In this document: positions 1 through 12,375 of the stretch, in pieces
Numbering within the stretch: position 1 is the stretch's first letter
Layout: every line of letters begins with the position of its first letter
From: Cinnamomum chago
Lineage: Eukaryota > Streptophyta > Magnoliopsida > Laurales > Lauraceae
Assembly (NCBI GenBank): GCA_038049695.1
Contig: CP142455.1
Coordinates: 33,331,501-33,395,500, forward strand
Direction of reading: 5' to 3'
DNA length: 64,000 bases
The notes under the pieces: generated by a model
The model's input: the letters and a program-made list of their open reading frames with translations, nothing else
Told to the model about the DNA's origin: nothing
The model's database searches: none
Translations under genes and position numbers: made by a program

Positions 1-2884
1 GTTACGTGGACAAAACTGTCAATTATCACACCGAAAAATCAATACGGGCAAACTTATTATATTATAAAATCATATGAGCAAACTTGTCCCCACACCCCAA
101 AAATTAAAGAGAAAATGATTGATTTATATCTTCATGTCTATATTTGAAAAAAGGATACGTTTTTTTAACACAAACAAAATGATCTTATAACCTTAGAATC
201 AATTATTTGCATTCTTAAACTTTCTCTAAAGCACTCAAACATATGTTTGAACCATTTCACTAACTTACCAAACGATTCACAGATGAAAAGTAAAGAGACA
301 CTAGAGACTACTAAATTATTCAAAGATGATAATCTATATGAAATGATTGCCCACACTTCATCTTATGAAATTAGGTTCTATAAATTGTAAGGTCTTTTGT
401 AGATCTCTCCATTTAGACCTCCTACTCTTTCTGCCCTAGTAGAAGTCCTTTTGCTTCTTTAAAGTTTAATATAAGGGCTTTTTCCTCTTTGCATTGGATT
501 TAAAATCTAGCATCCACTGACGTTAATATTTCCCTAACTAGTTGAGCAACATGGGACAATAGACACCCTTTTAGATAAGAGGGTAAAGCTATCATCCCAT
601 TTAGATAAACTACTACCAGGTGGAGAGATCTATATTCATGAGGACCCCTATTCTTTAAAAATTAGTAATAAAATAAAAAGATTCTTAGTTTATTATATGA
701 GAATTTCCCACATGTCCTAAGCATACGGATCATTTTAGATTATAAAAAAAAAAATATCCAATCCATCTTTTAAAAAAGAGAAGGCCAATAGTTTGGTGAT
801 CCAAACCATTGATTTGATGAGCAAGCAATGAATGGGAGACACCTCAAAAATTCCCCACAATGAAAGGTCACATCCAAATTCCAACCTGGATTTTATCCCA
901 TTATTGACTGTCTAGTCATAGAGTATATCCCCAATTCGGTCTACATTCGGGTGAACGGCTAAGATCTTTCATGAATTTGAAATGAATAATTCAAGATTTT
1001 AATTTCATAAATTGACTTTTGCATATGAAAGCAAATGCTCATCACTAAATCTTCATTCACACACAATAAAAAAGAAGAAAATAGTTGTATGTCACTTACC
1101 CACACCTCCAATCAGTAGGGGCATCCTCCAAGTCATTGGCCATTCACCTAACCATGGACCCAACATGTCCAAAGTGGGCTTATGAGAAGCATCAGAATCA
1201 TTGTACTGGATGCAACTTTTGCAGCTGTTATGATTTGATTGGTCCTCCCACAGGTACGAATTTAGTAACATGATGTGCTAACTGCCTTTTAAGATCATCT
1301 TTTTGAGTTCAATGAGGAATTAAGATCTTGTTAATGATGTCTAAAAGTACCCCCAATGAAGATTTGCTTTATCTAAAAGAGGCATCTTTGGCTTAATCCT
1401 AGATAGAGGAAGCTTCCCCCAGACAACTGGGAGAGGACTAGAGGAGAGTCTTAATCAGGTTGATGTTGATATGCATCTTCCTTTCTTGGCTCAAGATTCA
1501 GCTTTTGCTTCATTTGTCTCGCTAATTCTAGGTATGGGCCAAATTGGTGAGTTGAATGCTTTGGGCTGGGCTTTCACTTTTTGTAATTTTGTAATTTTAA
1601 TTTTTTCTTTTTTGCTTTGGGCTAGAGTGGGTCTTAAAATTAAGCTCGTATAATGTGGTCAGGCCCAGACCAAGTTCAAAACCTGTGCTGGGCTTTACCT
1701 GACCGGTTTATGTGAGGAAAGTCTCGTAAAGATTACTATTTTTCATATGCTTGCTGGTCTGAACCCTCTGTTATAGACCATTCAATATAGGGCAAATCCC
1801 AAAATCATTCCAGTCTATGGTTGCAGCCCTTAACAAGTGTATAAATGGGCTGGGTTTGTGATGACCTCGGACTGGTGAGATGGCACTCTATCTAACCTCT
1901 GATCAGTTAGAACGGGCCACGGTCAGACTGATCCAGGCCCAGTCCATTATTGGGCCTAAGACCAAATCATAAATGGGCTTGATTAGGATCTCGAATAACC
2001 ATCTTCATTGGTATATTATAACCCTTTTCCTAAGCTTAACAGTATTCCACACTCAGATTTCATTAAAAAGCAAATCCCATGATATGGTGTGAACAGTGAA
2101 GGGCCTTTGCATGTGACAATGGGCCCAACTTTTGAAATGGATGGACTGTTGTTGTCCATTAAAACCTCTGAAATAGACTGTTCAACCAATTCGTTCCAAC
2201 CATCTAACGGACGGTTAGGATGATCCAGGCAATGCAACAGTGGAGTGGCTAGTAAGTCAATTGGTGGGCCACTCCCACTCAGTAGTCCTTGTAAGTTGGC
2301 GCCCACTATTATGTACATAGGCCTTTCTGTCTGGTGGACCCTTTTACATGAAATAAGAAAACTTTTTTTTAAAAAAATTGGTGAGATAGCTATTGACATG
2401 GACCTCTCAGATCCTTGGGCTGGCTCTAAGTCTGTCATTATCGCATTTAAGGTGACATAGGCATGTCCATACACAGCTGTGGCCTGGGCCTACTAATTCA
2501 TGGTTGGAAACCAAGGTAGACAATGTAGCAGTTTCCTTTCCTGTAAAAAAATGATAAGTGTTTAGAAAATAATGGAGCAAATTCCATTTCTGCAGGCATA
2601 AGCTAGGCAAGCCCAGGCCGAGCCTGAGGTGAGGTTGCCTTGGTCTGGGGCATTTTGAGCTGGATATGGGTCATTGGCTAGGATCAGTAATAAGATTTTG
2701 GCCCAACTAGCTAAACTAAATAAGCTGAATCATGGTTCAGACCAAGGACCAGTCTGTATAAATGACCATGATTTAACCAGAATAGGCTTAAGTTCGCGCC
2801 TGGGCCTCTAATTATTAGGACAATAGCTAAATGATCAGGGCTTCAGTACAACTTGAATTCTACACAACCTGGCCCAGATGCAAC
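1..2884. other. Gene-free left flank
   Basis: No open frame here shows a recognisable domain or a sensible exon structure. From about 1.5 to 2.88 kb the DNA is rich in GGCC/GGGC-type words (many variants of GGGCCTGG and GGCCCA on both strands). This resembles old non-autonomous transposon sequence, but I found no terminal repeats or target duplication. Confidence 0.5.
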
Positions 2885-3745
2885 CCTATTCCTTTAATGG
2901 CTCTGTGAGTAGGGCCTCACTTAAGCTGCAGAAAACCTGAAATGCAAGAAGTTCAAATATATATAATCTTTTGATAGAATTGTAAACTTGACAGAGTAGA
3001 GTTGGTTTTTTTTTTTCTCAAATTCTCAAATGTTTGTAAATTTTTTTGTTTTGTTTTCATAGTAATATAGTTTCGCGATAAATTGACTCCTCGGGTCACT
3101 GGCCAGGCTTCACTTGGGTTGCTGAGTTGATTCTGAGTAGTGAGTTTGCAATCTAGAACCAGAAAGACATCCCTCTTCAGCCATCCATTTGGATTCATCT
3201 CCTTACATTTCCCCATCCGAGTTTCTAGGGCCTTATTTAGACCCTTGGAAGCAAGGTTATCTGCACTTAGGTTGCATCATGTTACTCTGATTAATTCAAA
3301 TTGGTTATGGGAAGAAACAAAACAACGACGATAATGACTCAGGTTATCCAAACAGATGAAGAAGTATCATTTACATATCAACAGAATTACTAGATTACAA
3401 AGGTCCAAAGGACCTGAAAGTGCCATTCGGATCCTTGGATCTTGGTTGACCTTTAATGTAATTCTAGTTAAGTGTTATCTTAGGTCATCAAATGCATGAA
3501 CCGTCATTTATGCAAGATCCAAAAAGGCCCTAGTGTGGATGCTTTACTTTATTATTTATCTTGATGAAGATTTATATTGTTGCCAAGCTAGGCTTCACAG
3601 TTGGGGTCCTATTTAACCCCACCATGGGTGGATTTTTAAGATCCATGCATGAATGGGATCGTGCAAGCCATATTTCGCCACATCTCCACAAAGGCCTAAT
3701 CTCAGGGTCAGGTTTAATTTATCTGTAGTTGTTAAGTGATGAATC

Positions 3746-4095
3746 TGTTAGGATCGGAAACACACAAGCACGATCTACAAGACAATCAATCCACGAGACA
3801 CAGATTTACGTGGTTCAACAATATTGCCTATGTCCACGGGAGATTCACTCCGTTCACTATTATTGGAGATTCCCACAATAGTACAAGCACTCATTGTCTC
3901 TCTTGTTCTCTCTCAATATCACCCTCTTAGTTACAATGCTCTCACCACCCAGTATAAATATATGAAGCCCAAAACCTTTAGACACCCACAATCGTCGGAT
4001 CTAGCCTTATAACAGATGGTCCAGATTAAACCGACAAATTACAGATTAGCCCCTGTAATTAAATAAAGTCTAGACTAGGCTTCACCAACCCATCA
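3746..4095 (-). repeat. 3' LTR of the copia element
   Basis: 350-bp LTR with TGTTAGGATC at its left end and CCCATCA at its right end. It matches 8,750-9,133 along its whole length. A TATA-like AGTATAAATATATG lies at about 3,950-3,965 on the plus strand. It lacks the two short internal duplications present in the other LTR. Confidence 0.95.
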
Positions 4096-4107
4096 ATCTC
4101 CCATTTG
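4096..4107 (-). other. Polypurine tract of the copia element
   Basis: Read on the minus strand this is CAAATGGGAGAT, lying directly against the 3' LTR. It is the usual copia plus-strand priming site, close to the common AAGTGGGAGAT form. Confidence 0.85.
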
Positions 4108-4197
4108 AAGACTGATCATACTGAATGGCTTTGACAATAACAGAACACGGCTAATAATCTCGATACCTCATCTTCATGCTTGAAGACTCACTGAAGC

Positions 4198-7100
4198 TTA
4201 GCACAACTTCAGTTTCTCTGTAGTCACCACCTTTGTGAACATATCTGCAGGATTCTCACTTAATAAAATCTTCTCCAGTTTCAACATTTTCTCCTCCAGA
4301 AGCCACCGTATGGAGTGATATCTGATCCGAATGTGTTTGGTTTTTGGATGAAATGATGAATTTTTTGCAAGATGAATGACACTCTTACTGTCACTGTAAA
4401 GCCTGCTGGACTCTTGCTTCTTACCCAACTCTTCCATTAACTCCTGCAACCAAATCATTTCCTTACTAGCTTCTGTAGCGGCAACATACTCTGCTTCTGT
4501 GGTTGAAAGTGCAACGACGTCATGTAGCTGTGACTTCCAATTGATTGCTGCACTACCTAATGTGAAGACATATCTTGTAGTGCTTCTACTTTTATTAAAA
4601 TCTCCTGCCAAGTCTGAATCAACGTAGCCATGCAATTTGATCTCCGATCTTCCAAAACACAATGATGCATCAGTGGTGCCTCTCAGATATCTGAGAATCC
4701 ACTTAACTGCCTCCTAATGCGCTTTACCGGGATTACTCATAAATTTGCTTACAACTCCAACTGCATGAGCAATGTTTGGTCTAGTGCAAACCATAGCATA
4801 CGTCAAGCTGCCAATAGCTGAAGCATATGGGACCTTGGACATATTCTCATTCTCCTGTTTTGTCTTAGGAGACAACTCTTTTGAGACTTTGAAGTGGTTG
4901 GCTAGTGGAGTGCTAACTGGCTTAGCATTCTGCATGTTGAACCTATTTAGAACCTTTTTAACATATTCTGCCTGAGACAACTTCAATGTGCGATTTTTCC
5001 TATCTCTGCTAATTCTCATGCCGAGAATTTGATTTACAGCACCCAAATCCTTCATTTCAAATTCCTGTGACAACTGTTTCTTCAAATTGTTTATTTCATG
5101 CATATTTGAACTTGCAACAAGCATATCATCTACGTACAAGAGTAGAATAATGTAACAGTCATCAAAACTTTTGAAATAACAACAATGGTCTGAATGACAC
5201 CGTTTGTAACATGTGTTGCACGTAAACCTGTCAAATTTAAGATACCATTGTCTTGGGGCTTGCTTCAAACCGTATAAACTCTTTTTGAGCTTACACACCA
5301 TTTCCTCTTTTCCTGGTACAACATATCCCTGTGGCTGATGCATATAGATGTCTTCTTCCAAGTCACCATGGAGAAATGCAGTTTTGACATCTAATTGCTC
5401 AAGATGTAAATCTTCTACCGCCACAATGCTCAAAACACTTCTGATTGTGTTCAATTTAATCTCAGGAGAAAATAACTCACAGTAATCAATACATGCCTTC
5501 TGCTGGAAGCCTTTTGCAACTAATCTGGCTTTATATCGCTTGCTACCGTCATGTTCTTCCTTCAATTTGTACACCCACTTGTTGTGCAATGCTTTCTTTC
5601 CCTCGGGCAACTGAACTAAGTCCCATGTCTAATTTGATAACAAAGATTGCATCTCATCTTCCATGGCTTGTTCCCACCTAGCCCGAGTTTCAACCCGCAA
5701 TGCTTCTTCATAACATTCTGGCTCACCGCCAACAATTAACAAGTTAAACAAAGGTGAATAACGCTGAGTATGCTTAGGAGTCCTAGATGACCTTCTTACT
5801 GGGACAGGTGTTTGAGGGTCCACTTGCGGGTTTTTATTTTCATGCACTTCAGGTACATCATTTTCTAAAGTGTCATCCAATTCTAAATATTCATTACTGT
5901 CCTCCTGCATCATGTCCTTGTTTTTGTGCATCATTTTCTCATTGAATATAACATATTTGCTTCTAATTATTTTTCTATTCTCATCATCCCAGAAGCGGTA
6001 ACCAAATTCATCAGAACCATATCCAATGAAAGTGAATTTCTTAGATTGAGAATATAGTTTGTCTCTTTTTTTCAGCATCAACATGAACATAGGAGATACA
6101 ACCAAATACTTTTAAGTGTGAAAGATTTACCTCTTTTCCGGTCCAAGCTTCCTGTGGTAGTCCACCATCTAAAGGTACTGAAGGCCCCTGATTGATCAAG
6201 TATGCAGCAATATTCACCGCAAAACTGTTTGGGCAATCCAGCATGTATCCTCATACTTCACGCTCAACAATTGTCCTGTTCATGCGCTCTGCCACACCAT
6301 TTTGTTGTGGTATATTGGGAATGGTCTTCTCTCGCTTAATGTCATTTTTGGCGTAATACGCTTCAAATTCTTTGCTGCAGTACTCTCCCCCATTATCATA
6401 CCTTAGGCATTTCAGTTTTAAACCTGTTTCGTTTTCAACCAAAGCTTTCCACCTCTTGAAAACATCAAACACGTCATACTTGTGTTTCATAGGATATACC
6501 CACAATTTTTTGGTAGCATCATCAATGAATGTAACAAAGTAAGAAGATCCACCTAGAGAAGGTACCTGAGTTTGTCCCCACACATCCGTGTGTACTAGTT
6601 CCAACCTTTTCTAACTTCGGTGGCCTGCCTACTTTAAAGAAAGTAACTTTCTTCTGCTTTCCGAAAACACAGTCTTCATAGAACTCTAAGTCCAATGACT
6701 TGAGTCCTTCCAACTTACCTTTAGAATGAAGAATCTTCATCCCTTTCACGCTCATGTGTTCGAGTCTATAGTGCCATGTGTTTGAGTCAAATCCTTTATC
6801 TGCAACTGCAAGTGAACTTGTAGAGCTGTTAGTCAAGTAAAGAGTTCATGAACATCTCCCTTCCCAATTACGTTACCAAAGTCACATTGTACATAATTTT
6901 TGAGATGTTCTCTATGTGCGGTAGCATCAAAGGACGCACCAGAATCTATAACCCAAGATTCATATTTATAATCAAAAGTAAGAATTAAAGCATCTCGAAC
7001 AGTATCACCTACGACATTTACAGAAGCTTCATTGTCCTTATTACCGTTCTTTTGCTTGTTTTTCTTTGGTGGAGCTCTGCAGTCCTTTTTTAGTTGTCCT

Positions 7101-7813
7101 TTCTTGCCACAATTCCAGCACTCGATATTGCCTTTTGAAGATCTTGACTTGCTCCTTGATTTTGATCTTCCACGATTTTTCTCTCTCTCAGATGACCTAC
7201 CTCTGTTTTCCACATTCAATGCACTTCCTGATGATTCACCTGAAGGTTTCTTGCGAATTTCCTCATCGAGGATAGCACTCACAACATCATCAAATTTCAG
7301 TGTGGTTGATCCTAAAGAATTACTCAGTGATGTAACCATACCATTCCAGCTGTCTGGTAAAGAAGATTAAACCAACAAAGCGCAAATTTCATCTTCGAAT
7401 TGTATGTTAACCGAGGATAACTGGCTCATTACCGTGTTAAACTCCTTCAGGTGTTCAGCAACAACCCCACCTTCAACCATATTCATGTTAAACAACTTTC
7501 TCATCAAGAAAACTTTATTTGAGGCGGAAGGTTTTTCATACATTCGAGATAGGGCATCCATAACATCTTTAGTGGTTTTCTCCTTTGATATATTGAATGT
7601 AACAGACTTTGATAGGGAGAGACGAATCGAACCTAAGGCTTTCTTGTCGAGTACCTCCCATTCTGCATCTGACATTGTTGCAGGTTTCTTGGCTTTTTCC
7701 CCAAGCGACAAGTGGAAATTCTTCTAGTAGAGGAGATCTTCATTTTGCATCTTCCAGTACGCAAAGTTTGTGCCATTAAACTTCTCAATTATGAGTTTCG
7801 TGTCCTCCGTCAT
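4198..7813 (-). pseudogene. Copia gag-pol polyprotein, disrupted
   Basis: Translation on the minus strand starts at an ATG at 7,813 in a gag typical of plant copia (LIIEKFNGTNFAYWKMQ). A zinc knuckle follows near 7,110 (CWNCGKKGQLKKDC, where Gln replaces the usual His). Next come the aspartic protease site (WVIDSGAS, near 6,950), a GAG-pre-integrase segment, an integrase core ending PQQNGVAERMNRT, a reverse transcriptase with YVDD near 5,120 and LYGLKQAPRQW near 5,250, and an RNase H with STTEAEYVA near 4,485. It resembles the Tnt1 type of copia polyprotein. Stops or frame changes occur near 7,727, 7,369, 6,836, 6,600, 6,245, 5,630 and 4,715, so no full polyprotein can be made. The altered zinc-knuckle His is a further sign of decay. 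Confidence 0.93.
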
Positions 7814-8735
7814 TGCTCCCACTCAAACCAAGCTCAATCTACTTGACGAATTTTTCTGCCTGTCAAACTATCAATCCGTTTCGTATACCTTATAGATCTC
7901 GTCGATACGAATCCAACAACAAAAAAAAAAAAAAAAAAATGGAGCGCAATTCTGAGTCCGAATGGCTTCAGAAATCAAGAATCAATTATGGCCGTTCAAA
8001 TCGGTCAATTCAATCTTGACCGTACAGATGACGTCAGCGGATTGTACCTGGGCTTCTGCAAAACATGTAGGTCAGACTAACCTGGACTTGACTTGGCCCA
8101 GGGCTTTTAAATGCTGCTGGGCTTCCCCGTAGTGGGCGGGTCAGACCTAACCTAGAACGGGCTTGACCTGCAAACCGACCCAACTGGGTCTCCTTCTTCC
8201 TTTCGATTTCTATTCTCTGCAACAGATAATAGAGGACGCTGCCCAGCCTCTTTCCTTCGGTTGTCTTCCGTAGCGACGATGGACCGACGGAGATCGTACA
8301 GCGACGAACTTCGACGAGGATGGGCACTGCAGAACGCAATGGCCGCAATGGTTTCGGGTTCTCTGCTACAGCGACTAACAGGCGACGGGCGACAACGGAA
8401 CTAGTCGTCCCTATCCTGCGATGGAGATGCTGTAGCACTGGATGGTCTCCGACGACTTGCTGCGGAGAGCGTCTTCCCGAAATCCGATTTGAGGAAACCA
8501 GATCAGCCCCTGCCTCTTCCCACAACAGAGACTTGAGAACAACCTGATTCTCGTGGCCCACCTGATTGATCGATCAGAATACGAACACCTCTGATCGTTG
8601 ATGTGCAACAGTATCGGATCCCACTGTTTTGTGCGGCGAAATCAAGAGATCCAGATGATATCTTCTTCGGGATTTAATCCCAATCTCGATCGTGATCGCG
8701 TGCAACGCCAAGCCCTAGGAAAATCCTTGGCTCTC
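7814..8735 (-). other. Untranslated leader of the copia element
   Basis: This stretch lies between the primer-binding site and the gag start. It contains a homopolymer A run (7,919-7,939 on the plus strand). Open frames here are short, lie on both strands and match no family, so I treat the stretch as leader. Confidence 0.6.
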
Positions 8736-8747
8736 GCTCTGATACCA
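8736..8747 (-). other. Copia primer-binding site
   Basis: The minus strand reads TGGTATCAGAGC two bases after the end of the 5' LTR. This is the standard plant binding site for the 3' end of initiator methionine tRNA. Confidence 0.95.
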
Positions 8748-8749
8748 GT

Positions 8750-9133
8750 TGTTAGGATCGGAAACACACGCGCACGATCTACGAGACAATCAATCACACA
8801 ATCAATCCACGAGACACGGATTTACGTAGTTCAACAAAATTGCCTACGTCCACGGGAGATTCACGCCGTTCACTATTATTGGAGATTCCCACAAGAGTAC
8901 AAGCACTCACTGTTTCTCTTGTTCTCTCTCAATATCACCCTCTTAGTTACAATGCTCTCACCACTTAGTTACAATGCTCTCACCACCCAGTATAAATATA
9001 TGAAACCCTAAACCTCTGGACACCCACAACTGTCGGATCTTGCCTTATGACAGATGGTCCAGATTAAACCGATAAATTATAGATAAGCCCCTGTAATTAA
9101 ATAAAGTCTAGATCAGGCTTCACCAACCCATCA
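8750..9133 (-). repeat. 5' LTR of the copia element
   Basis: 384-bp LTR homologous to 3,746-4,095. Two short tandem duplications account for the extra length: one around 8,795-8,812 (AATCAATC units) and one around 8,938-8,985 (CTTAGTTACAATGCTCTCAC, repeated once). Confidence 0.95.
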
Positions 9134-9391
9134 GAATCTAGGCCTAAAATTTAGGCCAGTGGGTCTCGCAGGCTACGCCAAGTGTCCATTTGTCTAAAGA
9201 GGGCAAATACCATTCTACTGTGCAAAAAACCAAAAGACCTGTCCTTGGCTATGGCTTAGCTGGTTAGGGACACAGTTAGTCCTTTTTTTTAGAGAAAAAC
9301 AACACCTATGAGTTGGTACACTTTCTTAAGGCAAAAAAGTCTTGAAGAATAAATGGGTGTTCAAGCTAAAGAAAGACAACAAAAACACTAA

Positions 9392-9730
9392 GAGCATGTT
9401 TGATCACGGGCGAGGAATCCATAGACCTGATGATTCTTCACTACCATTGGAACAAAGATTCCTTGATGGGGATTTGTATAGTTGAGGATTTCACATTGAT
9501 ATCGGTGTGTCTCGATGTATATAGCTGAGAAAAGTAGGGTTCGGTGTGCAAATCCACTTAAATGAGGATTTTCAAGTCTTATGGGGGGTGGTCGGATCTG
9601 AAGATCCTAACAACTGAAGATTTTCATTTGTCTAAATCCTCAGGAATTTACAATTGCCAAACATGAATTTACCACAACCTTAGAGAAATCGAGAATCTTT
9701 TCCCTAAAGATTTGGTTGCCAAACGTGACC
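9392..9730. mobile_element. Harbinger/Tourist-like MITE
   Basis: About 340 bp present here but absent from the same place in the sister copia remnant (near 38,722). The ends are imperfect inverted repeats (left GAGCATGTTTGATCAC; right end inverted GGTCACGTTTGGCAAC). The flanks read TAA and TTA, which could be a diverged 3-bp Harbinger-type target duplication. A hAT-type assignment is not excluded. It has no coding capacity. Confidence 0.65.
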
Positions 9731-10581
9731 TTATGAAGCACAAATTGGAGTTACCAGCTAAAGGCTTTGGGTAGAAGAAAGAAACTGATTTCGATGAGAT
9801 ATTCTTTTCAGTTATTGTCTTGTGTCTAGCGGCCAAATGGATGTGAAAACTGTGTTTCTTCATGATGATTTGGATGAGTAGATATACATGTTTCAGTCGA
9901 AAGGGTTTGAGGTAGGAGAAAAAAAAACAGTTAGCTAGTTTGCAGGTTGAAAAAGAGTCTTTATGGGCTAAAGCAAGTGTCAAGACACTCATACAAGAAA
10001 TTTGATTTATTCATGGTGAGTTACGGGTACAAGAGAACAACAGCACATCATTGCATTCATGTTTGTAAGTTCGCTGGAGGCAAATTTATTATCCTTATGT
10101 AAAATGTCGATGATATATTGATAGTTGGACGTGATAGTGAGATGATTAGCGAGTTAAAGGATGAGACGTTTAAGTTTTTTGACATGGACTTAGGCCCTAT
10201 GTGTCAAATATTGGGTATGTAGGTAAGTCATGACAAAAATGCCAAGAAGCTTTGGTTGTCACACGAGAAGTAAGTTGAACGGGTGTTAGAAAGACTCAAC
10301 ATGAAGAATGCTAAGTCATTTAACATGCCTCTAGTCAATCACTTCAAGCCCAATAAAGGCTAATGCCCTATTATGAAAGAAGAAAAGGAAAGGATGATAT
10401 TTGTTCCATACTCCTGCAATGGGGATTATTATCTATGATATGTAGCACACGATCAGTTATTGCTCGAGCAGTGAGTTTAGTGAGTAAATATCTTTCTAAC
10501 CCGGGAAAAGAGCATTGGAAAGCAATGAAGTAGAACTTCAAGTATTTGAGAGGTACTTTTAGGTTGTGTTTGTGTTTTGGG

Positions 10582-12097
10582 TAGGGGTGTAACGGTTCGG
10601 TTAACCGGTCATTTTGGGAAAACCGTTAACCGAACCGTAACCGCGGTTTTCTGTCTTTTAAAACCATAACCGTAACCGTATAAAAAAACCCGTAGAAAAC
10701 CGAACCGCGGTTAACCGTATTAGACGGTTCGGTTACGGTTAATAACCGTAGAAAAATCTAAGAAAGACAACAAAACAAAAAACAACCAATCTAAGAATCG
10801 AAGTCAAAGACTCAATTTGTAGAATTGAGTAATCTAGATAACATAGTTTAGAATAAATATTTTAACAGAGAATCATGGGTGTCAAGAAATAAGGGAACCA
10901 ACCATATAACCTTATTTCATCGCCTAAAACACTTCTGATTGCAGATTCTAATCTCTACCCTATATATGATTCAGCTATAACTCCAACAATACTATCCAAA
11001 ACTAATCTACAAGCAATCGATGATAACTATGGTGATCAGAAATTGATGATTAATCCCGTTGGCAATTCGGGTACATCCCAAAGCAGCATAAAAAAAACCC
11101 ACTACATTCCTACGAAGTAAAAGAAAAAAATTGATGAAATAAAGTATAATCAGAGTGACCTGCAAGAGTATCTTGGTCCTCTCCAATGGAGCAGTCGCAG
11201 TCTTTGCAAAGGCTCCAGCTGCACCTCCAACAATCAGCTCCTTAACATAAACCGGCAAGCAATCAATGAAATAAACCTCCCCACGAGCCGACGACCCATC
11301 AACCAATCCCGCGACATTCGTGGTGAGCGTCGATCCTTGCGAAGAACCCATCTCAAATCCCTCTCTCCCCCAACTAAAATCACCCAAAATCTGAACACCC
11401 CAAATAAAAAATACCGAAAAAAAAAAAGAAACCAAAAATCAAAGAACCCCAAATCACCCCGCCTGCAATTTGACGAACTCCTTATCCCATCGATCTCTGG
11501 GGAGGCAAATGGAGAAGCCTTTGTGCTGAAAGGTAAGCAGAAATTGAAGGAGAGTGCTCAGAAACTGGTGGGGTTTCTTCGCATTGTGATCGAATTCGGA
11601 AGCGTTAAGATACATCAATGGAAGGAAAAAGATGGATGGGAATTGAAAGAGGGATGAGAGTCAAAGATCAGTTCCATGGGTCTAAGAGGATTTCGTGAAC
11701 ACCCATTTGAAATCGAGAGAGTGAGAAGATGGCGTGCTGCGCCTGCCGCTGGGAGTCGAGACAGAGAGTGAGGCGAGAAAGAAGACTTAGGGCTTCGTTT
11801 GGCAAGGATAGTACCATACATACACATTTTAAGTTATAAACATATTACATTGAGGCCCTTTAGATTTTTGTTATTAGTATAATGGTTCGGTTAACCGTGT
11901 TCCGGTTAACCGAACCGTATGTTACGGTTCGGTTCGGTTAATAACCGTGAGTCAAGATTAAAAACCGTAACCGAACCGAACCGTGCGGTTTTTGGATTTC
12001 ATTAACCGTAACCGTAACCGAACCGTGAAACACGGTTATTAACCGCGGTTTGGTTCTGTTCGGTTAGACGGTTTTTCGATTTTCTTTTACACCCCTA
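10582..12097. mobile_element. Non-autonomous hAT-like element with captured gene exon
   Basis: 1,516-bp insertion flanked by a perfect 8-bp duplication GTTTTGGG (10,574-10,581 and 12,098-12,105). The terminal inverted repeats begin TAGGGGTGTAA. Both are typical of the hAT superfamily. Both subterminal regions (about 10,590-10,750 and 11,880-12,075) are dense in CGGTTAACCG and ACCGAACCG motifs in both orientations, as expected for transposase-binding sites. There is no transposase. The middle (about 10,750-11,870) is unrelated to the ends and holds a host exon encoding the start of a mitochondrial carrier. The insertion sits in the old copia remnant. The equivalent place in block A copy 2 (near 39,620) has no insertion. 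Confidence 0.9.
11160..11351 (-). pseudogene. Captured first coding exon of a mitochondrial carrier
   Basis: The minus strand opens with an ATG at 11,351 and encodes 64 residues. These include LPVYVKELIVGGAAGAFAKT followed by the signature PLERTKILLQ, which fits the Px(D/E)xx(K/R)x(K/R) motif of the mitochondrial carrier family. The N-terminus and motif resemble plant coenzyme A transporter-type carriers. Translation runs into an intact splice donor (CAG followed by GTCACT at 11,159). Downstream sequence then looks like the start of the original intron, and no further carrier exons follow inside the element. The copy is therefore a truncated gene fragment carried by the hAT-like element. Whether it is transcribed or spliced to anything is unknown. 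Confidence 0.8.
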
Positions 12098-12184
12098 GTT
12101 TTGGGGGCTCAAAAGAGGTATTGGAAGGATTTACAAATACTAACTTGGCAAGCTATTGGGGTATTTATTCACTTTTAGTGTGCC

Positions 12185-12375
12185 GGAGGGGGGGGGGGGG
12201 GGGGGATATTTCCTGACAATTCTAGTTAAAGAAGTCCACAGGGGGGCGGGGGGGGGGGGGGGGTGTGGTGGTGGTGGTGATATTTCCTGACAATTCTAGT
12301 TAAAGAAGTCCCGGGGGGGGGGGGGTGTCGGGGGTGTGTTATTTCTTGACAATTCTAGTTAAAGAAGTCCACAAT
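12185..12375 (+). repeat. Triplicated 36-bp unit with long G runs
   Basis: Three tandem copies of a unit containing TTCCTGACAATTCTAGTTAA begin near 12,208, 12,280 and 12,340. They are separated by runs of 13 to about 22 guanines (near 12,187-12,205, 12,241-12,262 and 12,312-12,325). The unit lies inside the old copia remnant. The plus strand is a strong candidate for G-quadruplex formation. The exact G counts may be assembly-sensitive. Confidence 0.85.

Larger units (their letters stand above)
3746..9133 (-). mobile_element. Ty1/copia LTR retrotransposon, defective
   Basis: This is a complete-length element (5,388 bp) oriented on the minus strand. It has two LTRs beginning TG and ending CA, flanked by the 5-bp target duplication GAATC at 3,741-3,745 and 9,134-9,138. 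A primer-binding site for initiator-Met tRNA (8,736-8,747) adjoins the 5' LTR, and a polypurine tract (complement of 4,096-4,107) adjoins the 3' LTR. Domain order on the minus strand is gag, protease, integrase, reverse transcriptase, RNase H, which is the copia order. The uninterrupted target is seen in block A copy 2 near 38,462. The two LTRs differ at roughly two dozen positions plus two small duplications, so the insertion is not recent. The reading frame is broken repeatedly, so it cannot be autonomous. Confidence 0.96.

Noticed and set aside
8034-8561. 175-codon frame in the copia leader
   Set aside because: It lies between the primer-binding site and gag, has no family resemblance, and competing frames exist on the other strand.
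11337-11657. Plus-strand frame opposite the captured carrier exon
   Set aside because: Lys/Asn-rich shadow of the exon and its leader, with no recognisable domain.
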